A stretch of 64,000 nt of DNA from Oscillospiraceae bacterium (GCA_017537045.1 JAFYLN010000060.1:1-64000); one strand, 5' to 3'; numbered from the stretch's first letter, positions 16,260 to 24,442 are shown. Notes: a model not told the origin generated them from the sequence alone. Translations and numbers: made by a program.

Positions 16260-17465
16260 ATGAACCGCTTGACAAAACTGAAATCCGCATTTGCGGATGG
16301 CTCCAACTACAAATATCTTCTTCTGTCCATTCTGATCACCGGTCTTTCCTACGGTCTTTACAAGGGCATGCTGGATAATTATCTTGCAGAAATCGTAGGC
16401 ATGGGAGAAATGGATCGGGGTATTGCAGAATTTTTCCGCGAGATTCCCGGTATTCTTCTGGTGCTAATCCTCGCCGCCTTCTATATGTTCTCCGCTGAGG
16501 CCATGTACAAGGCCGGTGCACTGATCATGATGGTGGGCATGGGGATGCATGCCGTCCTGCCTCCGTCCAAATTGCTGGTTGTACTTGCGATTTGCATGTA
16601 TTCTCTCGGCGAGCATATTCAGATCGGTATGAAAAGCACCCTGACACTGAGCTATGCCCGTCCCGGCTGCGGCGGCGCGGCACTGGGTATTCAAAATTCC
16701 GCCTCTCAGATCGGCACACTTGGCGGCTATCTTGTAATCATCGCCGTATTTTCCCTTACTGCCGCATCAGGCAGCTACACCATTCTTTTTGCTGCCGCTG
16801 CTGTTCTGGCTGGCATCAGTCTGGCATGCTCCATGAAGATCACCGGCAGCAGCGAAACAGACCGCAGCAAACGGCGCTTTTACTTTCACAAAAAGTATAC
16901 AAAATACTACATGCTGGAGATGTTCTATGGTGCCCGCAAGCAGGTGTTCCTTACCTTCGGCCCCTATGTGCTGATCCTGTTCTATGGTGCCAATGCCGCC
17001 ATGATCAGCCTGTTGTTTGCAGTCTCTGCCATTGCCTGCTTCTTCGCATCTCCTCTTGTGGGACGGATCATCGACAAGGTCGGCTATAAAACGGTCATGG
17101 TTGCAGATACATTGATTCTGGTGGTGGTATGCTTCTTCTACGGTTTTGCGCATCACCTCTTCCCCAGAGAGATTGCATTTGTTATCTGCTGCATCAATTA
17201 TGTGCTGGATGCGGTGATCTCGCTGGCATCCATGGCATCCAATGTCTATGTGCAGGAGCTTTCCGATAACCCAGACGAAACAAAGGCCACCATCTCCACC
17301 GGCGTGTCCATCAATCATGTGATCACCATTTTTATCGCGCTGTTCGGTGGCTGGATCTGGAAAGCACTGGGCATTGAGACCCTGTTCATTGCTTCCGCAC
17401 TGCTGGGGCTGTGCAACAGTGCCTACGCCGCCACCATTCGTCCGGCTAATACATGTAAGGAGTAA
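16260..17465 (+). CDS. Major facilitator superfamily transporter
   Basis: This 401-residue integral membrane protein has about twelve hydrophobic segments and an MFS-like cytoplasmic loop (VGRIIDKVGYKTVM) near the middle. The start at 16260 (MNRLTKLK) has GGAGGG upstream; the open frame above it covers the promoter. It lies 4 bases before an SGNH hydrolase gene, whose ribosome binding site overlaps its stop codon, so the pair is translationally linked. The substrate is unknown. The linkage suggests import or export of an acylated sugar that the hydrolase then de-esterifies. Confidence 0.88.
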   Translation: MNRLTKLKSAFADGSNYKYLLLSILITGLSYGLYKGMLDNYLAEIVGMGEMDRGIAEFFREIPGILLVLILAAFYMFSAEAMYKAGALIMMVGMGMHAVLPPSKLLVVLAICMYSLGEHIQIGMKSTLTLSYARPGCGGAALGIQNSASQIGTLGGYLVIIAVFSLTAASGSYTILFAAAAVLAGISLACSMKITGSSETDRSKRRFYFHKKYTKYYMLEMFYGARKQVFLTFGPYVLILFYGANAAMISLLFAVSAIACFFASPLVGRIIDKVGYKTVMVADTLILVVVCFFYGFAHHLFPREIAFVICCINYVLDAVISLASMASNVYVQELSDNPDETKATISTGVSINHVITIFIALFGGWIWKALGIETLFIASALLGLCNSAYAATIRPANTCKE

Positions 17466-17469
17466 AACT

Positions 17470-18600
17470 ATGCAGGCTAATCAGAAATGGGTCAGTGTCT
17501 GGGGCAATGCCGTTTCCGTTGCAGAAAACCGCCCGGAGCGCTATGCCAAAAATATCACCATCCGCTATAGTGTCCATATTCCGTTCAGCGGTCAGGCACT
17601 GCGTCTAACCTTCGACAACTACTGCGGTACAGAGCCGGTCACGCTGGCCAAAACGACTGTATTCTACGGCGGCAAATTCTACCCTGTTCTGTTTCAGGGT
17701 CTTCGCCACACCACCATCGGTGCCGGAGAAACAATGGTATCAGATCCGCTTTCTGTGCAGATGACGGAGGGCGAGCTCATTCAGGTCAGCTTCTATCTGG
17801 AAGATTTCACGCTGATGCGCTCCGTTGTCTATGCCTGCGGACCGCTGTCGGAAGGTGTTTATGCCAACGGTGATAATACAGAGGTCGCACATTTTAACAT
17901 CGAAACCTCCCGAAAAACCCATCTTTTCTACTTCCTAAGCAACGTTTCCGTGTTAACAGAATCAGAAAACCGCGCCATCGTCTGCTACGGTGACTCCATT
18001 ACCGCACAGGATTGGCCGGACGAGCTGGCGCTCCGCTGCTTTACCGAGGGCTATCACAACACCGCCATCATCCGCCGCGCTACCTCCGGTTCCCGAATTC
18101 TGCGGGAGTATCACTGCCTGACCTACGAATCCTACGGTCTGCAGGGTTCCAACCGGTTCCATCACGAAGTGCCGACTGACGGTGCGGATGTGGTCATCAT
18201 TCAGCAGGGAATCAATGATATTATCCACCCCGTTGGCTCCAAGGTGAATGTGTTCCGGCCCATGAGCGACCTTCCCACCGTGGAGCAGCTCATCGAGGGT
18301 CTGAAAACCTATATTGCACAGGCCAGAAGCTACGGTTACCAGGTCTATGTGGGCACGCTCCTTCCCATGGGCGGCTGGCGTACTGATGCACCCTTCCGTC
18401 AGGAAATGCGGCATGCCTACAACGAGTTCATCCGCACCACTGACCTGATTGACGGTTGCATCGACTTTGACGCTGCCCTTCGTGATCCCGAAAACCCCAA
18501 TTACTTTCTGCCGGAGTACGACTCCGGTGACCATCTGCATCCCAGTCCTGCCGGTTACCGCCGCATGGCTGAACAAATTCCTATTGAGATTTTAAAATAA
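17470..18600 (+). CDS. SGNH/GDSL-family hydrolase
   Basis: This 376-residue protein has an N-terminal beta-rich domain (about residues 1-165) followed by an SGNH hydrolase domain. The nucleophile is Ser176 in CYGDSIT. QQGINDI supplies the block III Asn, and GDHLHPSPAGY the catalytic Asp and His. Family members deacylate sugars, lipids or wall polymers. No signal peptide is seen, so it is probably intracellular. The start at 17470 has AAGGAG overlapping the MFS stop codon; a longer frame lies wholly inside the MFS gene. It is the last gene of this two-gene operon. Confidence 0.9.
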   Translation: MQANQKWVSVWGNAVSVAENRPERYAKNITIRYSVHIPFSGQALRLTFDNYCGTEPVTLAKTTVFYGGKFYPVLFQGLRHTTIGAGETMVSDPLSVQMTEGELIQVSFYLEDFTLMRSVVYACGPLSEGVYANGDNTEVAHFNIETSRKTHLFYFLSNVSVLTESENRAIVCYGDSITAQDWPDELALRCFTEGYHNTAIIRRATSGSRILREYHCLTYESYGLQGSNRFHHEVPTDGADVVIIQQGINDIIHPVGSKVNVFRPMSDLPTVEQLIEGLKTYIAQARSYGYQVYVGTLLPMGGWRTDAPFRQEMRHAYNEFIRTTDLIDGCIDFDAALRDPENPNYFLPEYDSGDHLHPSPAGYRRMAEQIPIEILK

Positions 18601-18617
18601 TGCTGTTTGTGCGGATA

Positions 18618-18650
18618 CGCTGCTGCGAACAAATAGCAGCGGCTGTTTTA
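18618..18650 (+). terminator. Terminator after the SGNH hydrolase gene
   Basis: CGCTGCT and AGCAGCG (18618-18624 and 18635-18641) form a stem followed by GCTGTTTT. Confidence 0.55.
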
Positions 18651-18692
18651 TGAAATTTCAAATCTTTTCCAACCTTTCTGTCACTTAACATT

Positions 18693-18722
18693 CATAGCTT
18701 TTTTGCCGCTGGTCAAAATAAG
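18693..18722 (+). promoter_or_regulatory. Sporulation (sigma-G-like) promoter of the first spore-protein gene
   Basis: TCATA and CAAAATA are separated by 17 bases. This resembles the sigma-F/sigma-G pattern with one mismatch in each hexamer. The same elements with the same spacing precede the second spore-protein copy, although bases between them differ. Confidence 0.5.
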
Positions 18723-18739
18723 CGTACGGAAAGAAAAGA

Positions 18740-18780
18740 CGTTTTCCAAGGGAAAGCGACTTTACCTTTCCCGGAAAACG
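18740..18780 (+). promoter_or_regulatory. 5' leader hairpin of the first spore-protein gene
   Basis: CGTTTTCC pairs with GGAAAACG and GGGAAAG with CTTTCCC, giving a 15-base-pair stem with a two-base bulge just ahead of AAAGGAG. The second copy has a stem at the same place with a different sequence. Confidence 0.6.
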
Positions 18781-18799
18781 ACAAAAGGAGAGATTTACG

Positions 18800-18988
18800 A
18801 TGAGCAATTCCAACAACAACCAGCTGAACATTCCTCAGGCTCGTGAGGCTATGGACCGTTTCAAGATGCAGGCTGCACAGGAAGTCGGCGTCAACCTGAC
18901 CAACGGCTACAACGGTCACCTGACCTCCCGCGAGGCAGGCTCCGTCGGCGGCCAGATGGGCAAAATATGCGTCCCATACGAAGTGTGA
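18800..18988 (+). CDS. Alpha/beta-type small acid-soluble spore protein, altered C terminus
   Basis: The first 50 or so residues are a clear alpha/beta-type SASP, the DNA-coating proteins of dormant spores: MSNSNNNQLNIPQAREAMDR, then NGYNGHLTSREAGSVGGQM. The usual ending after GGQM (VKKMI and a polar tail) is replaced by GKICVPYEV, giving 62 residues. Compared with the second copy at 43423, one base is missing just after GGQM, so the frame shifts and stops early. The core DNA-binding helices are intact and the protein may still work. A sigma-G-like promoter and a leader hairpin precede it. Confidence 0.85.
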   Translation: MSNSNNNQLNIPQAREAMDRFKMQAAQEVGVNLTNGYNGHLTSREAGSVGGQMGKICVPYEV

Positions 18989-19163
18989 AGTTTGAAAGAA
19001 ACAGTCGAACTTCTATAGGACATATGCAAAAAGTAGAGTACATAACAACCCTCTCAGTTTAAAATTATAACCGCGCTTATTAAGAAACCACCTGTTTGAG
19101 ATATGGACTGCTCCAGAATAAACAGACTGCACAAAAAACACCCTGTGTAGAAAATATTGAGTT

Positions 19164-20018
19164 TTAAGCAGAGAGGCGCAGCGTGAGCGGCGCCTCTCCA
19201 GTTTTTAGCTGGATGCGCTGATGGTTATAAAAATAGATATAATTGTCTATTAGATAATTCGCTTCCTCATATGTTTTAGGTTGATGTCGGTAGATGCATT
19301 CTGACTTCAGGATTGAGAAGAAATTTTCTGCCATTGCGTTGTCGTAAGGATTCCCCTTACTTGACATCGACGGAGTTATCCCGTATTCTTTAGTTAGCTC
19401 AAAATATGCTTGTGAGGTATACTGAGAGCCTTGGTCGCTGTGGAGCTGCAACTCCGCAGCGACTTTTTCTTTGGCAATTGCTTGACGGATCGTGTCTAGT
19501 ACCAGATTCACAGACTGGCTTGTTCCGGTTTTGTATGCCACGATGCTGTTGTCATACAAATCACGGATCATAGACAAGTAGAGGATCCCCTGGCCTGTGT
19601 GAATATAGGATATATCCGTTACCCATTTCTGGTTCGGGCGGGCTGCCTTGAATTGACGGTTCAATAAGTTTTCGTAACGATGCACCTGTTTTCCCATCTG
19701 CCGCCATTTTCTTGGACGACGAATATCTGACAAAAGTTCGTATTTTTTCATAATCCGTAGAATTGTTTTCGGATTCTTATGTATTTTCTTTGCTTTGTTA
19801 AGCCATTTCCACATTCTTCTGTAACCATATGTATGGTCACATTTCTTTTGCTGTACACGGATCAGTTCAGCCAGTTCGTGGTCATGCGCTTTCATACAGA
19901 GGCGATGGACAAAGTTATAGTATCCGCTACGAGATACCTCGAAGAACCGGCACATTGCAGATATGGAATATCTATCCCGATTCAAATAGATAATATGATA
20001 TTTGACCAGTGGCCTCAC
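19164..20018 (-). CDS. IS3-family transposase OrfB (DDE integrase core)
   Basis: This 284-residue protein is the catalytic half of an IS3-family transposase. It has an HTH_21-like region (about residues 40-95, with HTYGYRRMWKWLN) and the rve integrase core, in which the DDE residues are visible as WVTDISYI, LHSDQGSQY and NAMAENFFSILKSE. The length is normal and no disruption is seen. Its GTG start overlaps the orfA stop by four bases (GTGA), so translational coupling is likely; no A-rich slippery site was noticed. The element should be able to move if orfA is expressed. Confidence 0.93.
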   Translation of the reverse strand: MRPLVKYHIIYLNRDRYSISAMCRFFEVSRSGYYNFVHRLCMKAHDHELAELIRVQQKKCDHTYGYRRMWKWLNKAKKIHKNPKTILRIMKKYELLSDIRRPRKWRQMGKQVHRYENLLNRQFKAARPNQKWVTDISYIHTGQGILYLSMIRDLYDNSIVAYKTGTSQSVNLVLDTIRQAIAKEKVAAELQLHSDQGSQYTSQAYFELTKEYGITPSMSSKGNPYDNAMAENFFSILKSECIYRHQPKTYEEANYLIDNYIYFYNHQRIQLKTGEAPLTLRLSA

Positions 20019-20326
20019 TTCCTTCCTGCGTACTGCAGAAAATCCCGCAGCAACTTATTTTCCATCTTCAGTCGATTGATCTCGTAAGCCTGTTCCGCTT
20101 CGATATTACGAGGTGCTGAATCTTTTCTTGGGCGGCCTTTCGGACGCACTTGTATTCCAGCAGCAATTTTGCGTTCTCTGCGGCGATAGCGTTTTAGTAA
20201 TTCTTTTACCTGCTCTGTTGTTAATCCGAAGTACTCTGCAATTTCTCGTTTTGTCTTGCCTGATTCCTTCATTTCGACAATTTCCGGTTCCAGTAATTTG
20301 ATATGTGTATATTTTCTTTGTGACAT
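20015..20326 (-). CDS. IS3-family transposase OrfA (helix-turn-helix)
   Basis: This 103-residue protein carries an N-terminal helix-turn-helix (TKREIAEYFGLTTEQVKELL, about residues 25-45) and a C-terminal leucine-zipper-like helix (INRLKMENKLLRDFLQYAG), as is usual for OrfA, which binds the terminal repeats. Its ribosome binding site, a G-run about eight bases upstream, is buried in a strong hairpin at 20331-20372. Confidence 0.9.
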   Translation of the reverse strand: MSQRKYTHIKLLEPEIVEMKESGKTKREIAEYFGLTTEQVKELLKRYRRRERKIAAGIQVRPKGRPRKDSAPRNIEAEQAYEINRLKMENKLLRDFLQYAGRK

Positions 20327-20330
20327 AGCG

Positions 20331-20372
20331 ATACCCCCTGACGTAGTTCTATTTTCCTACATCAGGGGGTAT
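20331..20372 (-). promoter_or_regulatory. Hairpin hiding the orfA ribosome binding site
   Basis: ATACCCCCTGACGTAG pairs with CTACATCAGGGGGTAT with one mismatch. The G-run serving as ribosome binding site for orfA lies in the stem. This would limit transposase made from transcripts entering the element from outside. Confidence 0.6.
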
Positions 20373-20435
20373 TTTGTCTATTGTCTGTTTTTACTGGATC
20401 TGTCCAATACTCTCGAACAGGTGGTTTCTTGCGGT

Positions 20436-20972
20436 TTACAGCATTCGATAGCTACGGTTTTGTATGCGGTATCCGCAGCCATTTTGAGGTTGCCACTGAT
20501 AGCGTTTTTTCTTTTCCTCCGGGAATAGATACTCCATAATAGCAGAGATAACACCGCCGTGGGTGATGATGCAGGCATCCTCCTGAATCTCCGAAAAGGC
20601 ATGCAGAACACGCGCTCGCATCTGCACACCGCTTTCGCCGTTGGGCGGAATATTGGCTTCGTTGTCCCCAGCGAGCCAGGATTGGTATGCTTTGGTATCC
20701 TTCAGTTCCTCATAGCTGTACATCTCGAAGATGCCGAAGTCCACCTCCCGGAACCGGGGATTTTCTTCATAGGGCACATCTCCGAACAGAATATGTAGAG
20801 TTTCGTTCGTCCGTTTCATACCGCTGGTGATGAAGCGGACATTTTTTATATCATAGTGTAAATTTTGCAGTTCCGCCCTGCCAGCTTCCGATAAGGGCAG
20901 ATCGGTGCTTCCACAGTAAAGGTGCTTTTCATTGGCTTCCGTCTTGCCGTGGCGAATCAGATAGATTATCAT
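20436..20972 (-). CDS. Histidine phosphatase, CobC-like
   Basis: This 178-residue enzyme is in the phosphoglycerate mutase-like histidine phosphatase family: LIRHGKTEAN (residues 5-14) supplies the phospho-histidine, and IITHGGVISA the second His. In B12 operons such proteins (CobC) remove the phosphate from alpha-ribazole phosphate or adenosylcobalamin phosphate, and this is the last gene of the cob operon. Its start overlaps the CobU-like stop (ATGA). The stop codon lies only five bases from the IS3 end, so the C terminus and the operon terminator may have been changed by the insertion. Length is slightly short but within the family range. Confidence 0.85.
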   Translation of the reverse strand: MIIYLIRHGKTEANEKHLYCGSTDLPLSEAGRAELQNLHYDIKNVRFITSGMKRTNETLHILFGDVPYEENPRFREVDFGIFEMYSYEELKDTKAYQSWLAGDNEANIPPNGESGVQMRARVLHAFSEIQEDACIITHGGVISAIMEYLFPEEKKKRYQWQPQNGCGYRIQNRSYRML

Positions 20973-21331
20973 TTGATTCGCTGCTCCAATCCGCAGAAAA
21001 TTCTGCTGACCTGGGTAGCTTCCTTGCTCAAATACTGCGCCAGTTTTCCGGTCCGCTGCCGCCATGCTCTGTTTTCCGCGCCCATGGGCACCACACCGCA
21101 GAAGATATCCTGAAGGATCAGGATGCTGTCCTGCCACTTCTCCCGGCAGTCTTGGAAGTAGCCAATGGGATCAGTATGACCATAGGTGAATTCCTCGATT
21201 TTGTAGATACACCGCTTGGAGAAGTCGATCTCCCCGGTACTGCAAATGAACATATCTTCATCGGTAATTTCAAAGGCTTCTTTCGCAAAATCCAGCTTAC
21301 CCTGATAGGCTCCGCCGATAATCAGAATCAT
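20969..21331 (-). CDS. Short CobU-like P-loop protein
   Basis: This 120-residue protein begins MILIIGGAYQGKLDFAKEAF, a P-loop in the same position as in adenosylcobinamide kinase CobU. It is about 60 residues shorter than CobU and lacks the region expected to carry the guanylylated His. A full-length CobU is encoded three genes upstream, so this is a paralogue with a separate or regulatory role, or a kinase-only form. Short CobU-like proteins beside cobS occur in related Clostridia, as I recall. It lies 9 bases after cobS and overlaps the phosphatase gene. Confidence 0.65.
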   Translation of the reverse strand: MILIIGGAYQGKLDFAKEAFEITDEDMFICSTGEIDFSKRCIYKIEEFTYGHTDPIGYFQDCREKWQDSILILQDIFCGVVPMGAENRAWRQRTGKLAQYLSKEATQVSRIFCGLEQRIK

Positions 21332-21340
21332 AACTACCTC

Positions 21341-22078
21341 CTAAAGAAAAGCATACACAGCCACGGCGCACAGTTCACCAATGGTCAGTGCGTAGCCGGA
21401 AATGTCACCGTTCATGCCGTCCAGAGATTTATAGGCTCGCCGAAGCGCCAGACTATAACCAAGAAGGCATCCAATTAGCGCAAAGCCATACTTTCCGCAG
21501 AGCAGAAAACCTGCTGCAAGGAAAATGCAGAGCATGACCGTCAAGACCACCATGTGGGATTTTGGCTCGCTGCGGTCTGCGTACTGACTGGTGGACATAG
21601 GTTTCAGCCCGGTCACAGCCAGAGCGGAGCAGCACCGGCTCACAGCCGGGACGAAAATCAAGATTAGGAAATGGGCATTTTCGGGAGCAGACGCAAACAG
21701 GGCGAACTGCGCCAGCATCAGAAGCACAATGCCGATCACCGCAAAGCTGCCCACATGGGAATCCTTGAGAATTTCCCGGCGCTGTTCTAAATCCCGCCAG
21801 CTTTTTACCGCATCGGTCACATCCATATAGCCGTCCAAATGGATAAATCCGGTGACGATATAGGGATAGGCGCAGAGGATCAGTCCCGTAACCAGTGCAG
21901 GCAGATTCAGCCATCTGCACAGCCAAGCCAGCACCGCCCAGATCGCGCCGGTTTCCAATCCCACAACAGGCAAAAACAAAAGCATTTTGTCCCTGGCCTT
22001 CTCGTCCCACACCTGGGGCGCAGGGATGGAGCAGAACATACTCTGGCACATAATGAACGCATGAAGATAAATTTTCAT
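21341..22078 (-). CDS. cobS: Adenosylcobinamide-GDP ribazoletransferase
   Basis: CobS is the membrane enzyme that joins adenosylcobinamide-GDP with alpha-ribazole (phosphate) to finish the cobalamin nucleotide loop. The 245-residue protein has several hydrophobic segments and the family motif GFIHLDGYMDVTDAV. The C-terminal LDGMNGDISGYALTIGE is also typical. The start at 22078 is the ATG whose last base opens the cobU stop (ATGA); a GTG two codons upstream is less likely. Length is normal. Confidence 0.93.
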   Translation of the reverse strand: MKIYLHAFIMCQSMFCSIPAPQVWDEKARDKMLLFLPVVGLETGAIWAVLAWLCRWLNLPALVTGLILCAYPYIVTGFIHLDGYMDVTDAVKSWRDLEQRREILKDSHVGSFAVIGIVLLMLAQFALFASAPENAHFLILIFVPAVSRCCSALAVTGLKPMSTSQYADRSEPKSHMVVLTVMLCIFLAAGFLLCGKYGFALIGCLLGYSLALRRAYKSLDGMNGDISGYALTIGELCAVAVYAFL

Positions 22079-22614
22079 ATGCACCGATCCCCCTTGTGGA
22101 TGATGAATTGTCCGGCAGATACCTCGATGACGGTATCGCAGACTTTTGCTAAGCGGCGGTCAATGTCGGCAAGGCACTTGCGGTACATCTCTGTACTCTC
22201 GGAATACCGCTCTGCGTCGGAATAGATGTAGTCGCTGACAAAAATGGCATGGCGGACTTTCCCGGCGAATTCAACCAGCTCGTCGGCGCAGCGATTCGCC
22301 GCTTCCGGATCCATCTCGTAATTTTTCTCAATGGGAAACAAAGAATTCTGGATCAATGCGGTAACGCTGTCCACCAGGAATACCCCGTCTTTGTCTGCAA
22401 CATTCAGGCAAGCCAGGATATTTCGGAAGCACTCCACGGTTTCAAAGCCCATTCCGTCCCGGTCAGCGATATGGCGGCGGATGCGGTCATCGTCCTCTGC
22501 ACCAGTGGAGATCATGGTGGCTACATAGTGGTGCTTTCCATCCAGCGCTACGGCGAGATCCTGCGCCAGAGTGGACTTGCCATTCTTGGCGCCGCCGGAG
22601 ATGAAGTAAGTCAT
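22075..22614 (-). CDS. cobU: Adenosylcobinamide kinase/guanylyltransferase
   Basis: CobU phosphorylates adenosylcobinamide and attaches GMP. The 179-residue protein has the P-loop SGGAKNGKST (residues 6-15), then STGAEDDDRIRRHIADR with the His expected to carry GMP, and the Walker B-like VFLVDSVTALIQN. Length is normal. The start overlaps the cobT stop by four bases (ATGA), and the stop overlaps the cobS start the same way, so the three genes are translated in step. Confidence 0.93.
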   Translation of the reverse strand: MTYFISGGAKNGKSTLAQDLAVALDGKHHYVATMISTGAEDDDRIRRHIADRDGMGFETVECFRNILACLNVADKDGVFLVDSVTALIQNSLFPIEKNYEMDPEAANRCADELVEFAGKVRHAIFVSDYIYSDAERYSESTEMYRKCLADIDRRLAKVCDTVIEVSAGQFIIHKGDRCI

Positions 22615-23699
22615 TTTGCTCCCTCCACAGTGAATTGATCGCCCTGGCGGATCTCGTCCAGATAGCTGTCGTCAATACCTGCCTGATTGAAGGTGGCCAT
22701 ATCGTTGATAATGGCACAGGCAGCACTTAAGATTTCGAACGCCAGCGGACAGCCGCTTCCTTCCCCTAATCGCATGCCCATTAGCAGCATCGGTTCCATC
22801 CCCATAGCGTCCATAGCAAGCTTATAACCGATCTCATAGGAAGCATGGCTGGGAATCAGATACCCCCGAACATTGGGGCACAGTTTACAGGCGCACAGGG
22901 CAGCAACGGCGGAAATGAACCCGTCAATAACTGCAGGCTTTCCGGTTGCCGCGCAGCCGATAAAGGCACCGCACATGGCCGCAATATCGAAGCCGCCAAC
23001 CTTGGCAAGCACGTCGATCACATCATTCTTATTGGGGTTGTTAATGGTAATGGCATCCTTGATAACCTGCTTCTTCTTGAGAAAGCTCTGATCCGTGATG
23101 CCGCCGCCCCGGCCTGTTACTGCATCCACATCTGCATCCAGCAGAACGGACAGTACCGCCGAAGAAGTGGTGGTGTTGCCGATACCCATTTCACCGATAC
23201 CAAGCACATCCGCATCGGTACTCTGAGCGAGCCGGATGCCCGTCAGGATTGCCTGTTCCGCCTGCTCTCTCGTCATGGCAGGGCCATGGACGATGTTCTG
23301 AGTTCCATAGGCAATCTTGCGGTTCAGCACCGCAGGCTCCTTGATATCCGCATTGACACCTACATCACAAACGGTGATATCGCAGCCAAAGTGCTTGCAC
23401 AATGTAGACGCGCCGGTCTTGTGCCGGGTCAGGTTGACGGTCTGCATCAGCGTGACGCTTTGGGGCGCTGAGGATACGCCCTCTTCCACCACGCCGTTGT
23501 CCGCTGCAAAGACCAGCAGGTGCTTCTTTTCGATTTTGTTGTGTACCTTTCCTGTGATGCCCGCAAGCTGGATGGACAAGTCCTCCAGCCGTCCCAAACT
23601 TCCGGGGGGCTTCGCAAGTTCTGCCTGCCGCTGTCTTGCCCACGCCATCGCTTCCTGATCCGGCGGAGGTACTCTTTGAATCCATCTCAGAAGTTCCAT
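22611..23699 (-). CDS. cobT: Nicotinate-nucleotide--dimethylbenzimidazole phosphoribosyltransferase
   Basis: CobT activates the lower-ligand base to alpha-ribazole phosphate. The 362-residue protein shows the family stretches AKPPGSLGRLEDL, FAADNGVVEEGVS, GIGEMGIGNTTTSSA and the C-terminal GMRLGEGSGCPLAFE, which contains the catalytic Glu region. The start at 23699 follows GGAGG; the longer open frame lies in the upstream gene. It overlaps the preceding epimerase-like gene by 13 bases. Together with CobU and CobS it completes lower-ligand assembly, so the cell can remodel or salvage cobinamide. No corrin-ring genes are in view. Confidence 0.95.
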   Translation of the reverse strand: MELLRWIQRVPPPDQEAMAWARQRQAELAKPPGSLGRLEDLSIQLAGITGKVHNKIEKKHLLVFAADNGVVEEGVSSAPQSVTLMQTVNLTRHKTGASTLCKHFGCDITVCDVGVNADIKEPAVLNRKIAYGTQNIVHGPAMTREQAEQAILTGIRLAQSTDADVLGIGEMGIGNTTTSSAVLSVLLDADVDAVTGRGGGITDQSFLKKKQVIKDAITINNPNKNDVIDVLAKVGGFDIAAMCGAFIGCAATGKPAVIDGFISAVAALCACKLCPNVRGYLIPSHASYEIGYKLAMDAMGMEPMLLMGMRLGEGSGCPLAFEILSAACAIINDMATFNQAGIDDSYLDEIRQGDQFTVEGAK

Positions 23700-24442
23700 A
23701 TTGTTTCCTCCATCAGCCATCGGATAGAAGTCTCGGCTTCCATCAGTTCCAGTGTAATCGTCCCATGGGAGCAACATTGCTCTATCTGCCGCAGCAGTTC
23801 TTTTACGGGGATGGTGCCATCCATCAGCGCCTTGTGCTGGTCGGCAGTACCGTCATTGTTGTGAATATGGAAATGGGACAGGTACGGTGCCCATTCTTTC
23901 AGCCAGTCAATAACCGGGATCTTGGAATAGGCATTCACATGGCCTACATCCAGACACAACCGCAAACGAGGATCGTCTACACCCTTGACAATATCCAATA
24001 GCCACTGAGGTTCTGTTTCCAAAACATTTTCCAAAACGATCTCCACACCGGGATCTTCTGCCAAAAATTCTTTCCAGAACAGGATGGACTGCTCCACATA
24101 CCACACCGGGAAGTAGATCCAGGGATTATACCCTCCGTGAATAATCACCTTGGCAGAGCCGTAGCGCTTGGCCAGGTCGATGGCCTGTCGATAGCGGTCT
24201 GCTGCCAACGCCCTCGCCTTTTTATCAATGGCGCAGGGGAAGAGCTCGTTGTAGGGTGCGTGCAGGGCACTGGCAGGGATTCCTTCCAACATATTTTTAA
24301 CCACGCTGTCCACACCTGTAAACTTTTCATCCATATTCCAAGCGGTGCAATATTCGGCAATTTCGATGTTCACACCATATTCCTTCGCCACCCGCACCGC
24401 ATCGGATGCGATGGTGGAAAGGTAGATTTTTTCTTTCTTCAA
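23687..24442 (-). CDS. Sugar phosphate isomerase/epimerase-like TIM-barrel protein
   Basis: This 251-residue protein belongs to the xylose isomerase-like TIM-barrel family (AP endonuclease 2 fold). Metal-ligand patterns are visible: HAPYNELFP, IIHGGYNP, IVLENVLE, LCLDVGHVNAYS, HFHIHNNDGTADQH and the final ITLELME. I place the start at a TTG (24442) that overlaps the EcfT stop as TTGA and has GAGGTG upstream. An ATG at 24508 would overlap the neighbour by about 70 bases. It sits between the transporter and cobT genes, so a role in lower-ligand or ribazole metabolism is possible, but no such activity is known to me. Confidence 0.8.
   Translation of the reverse strand: MKKEKIYLSTIASDAVRVAKEYGVNIEIAEYCTAWNMDEKFTGVDSVVKNMLEGIPASALHAPYNELFPCAIDKKARALAADRYRQAIDLAKRYGSAKVIIHGGYNPWIYFPVWYVEQSILFWKEFLAEDPGVEIVLENVLETEPQWLLDIVKGVDDPRLRLCLDVGHVNAYSKIPVIDWLKEWAPYLSHFHIHNNDGTADQHKALMDGTIPVKELLRQIEQCCSHGTITLELMEAETSIRWLMEETIWNF

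Larger units (their letters stand above)
19082..20430 (-). mobile_element. IS3-family insertion sequence
   Basis: About 1.35 kb bounded by imperfect inverted repeats of about 46 bases (19082-19127 and 20383-20430), which share GAAACCACCTGTT at the outer end and AACAGAC at the inner end. It encodes overlapping orfA and orfB. No clear target duplication was seen: the flanks are TTATT on the left and GCGGT on the right. It lies directly between the tail of the spore-protein repeat and the 3' end of the phosphatase gene. Confidence 0.85.
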
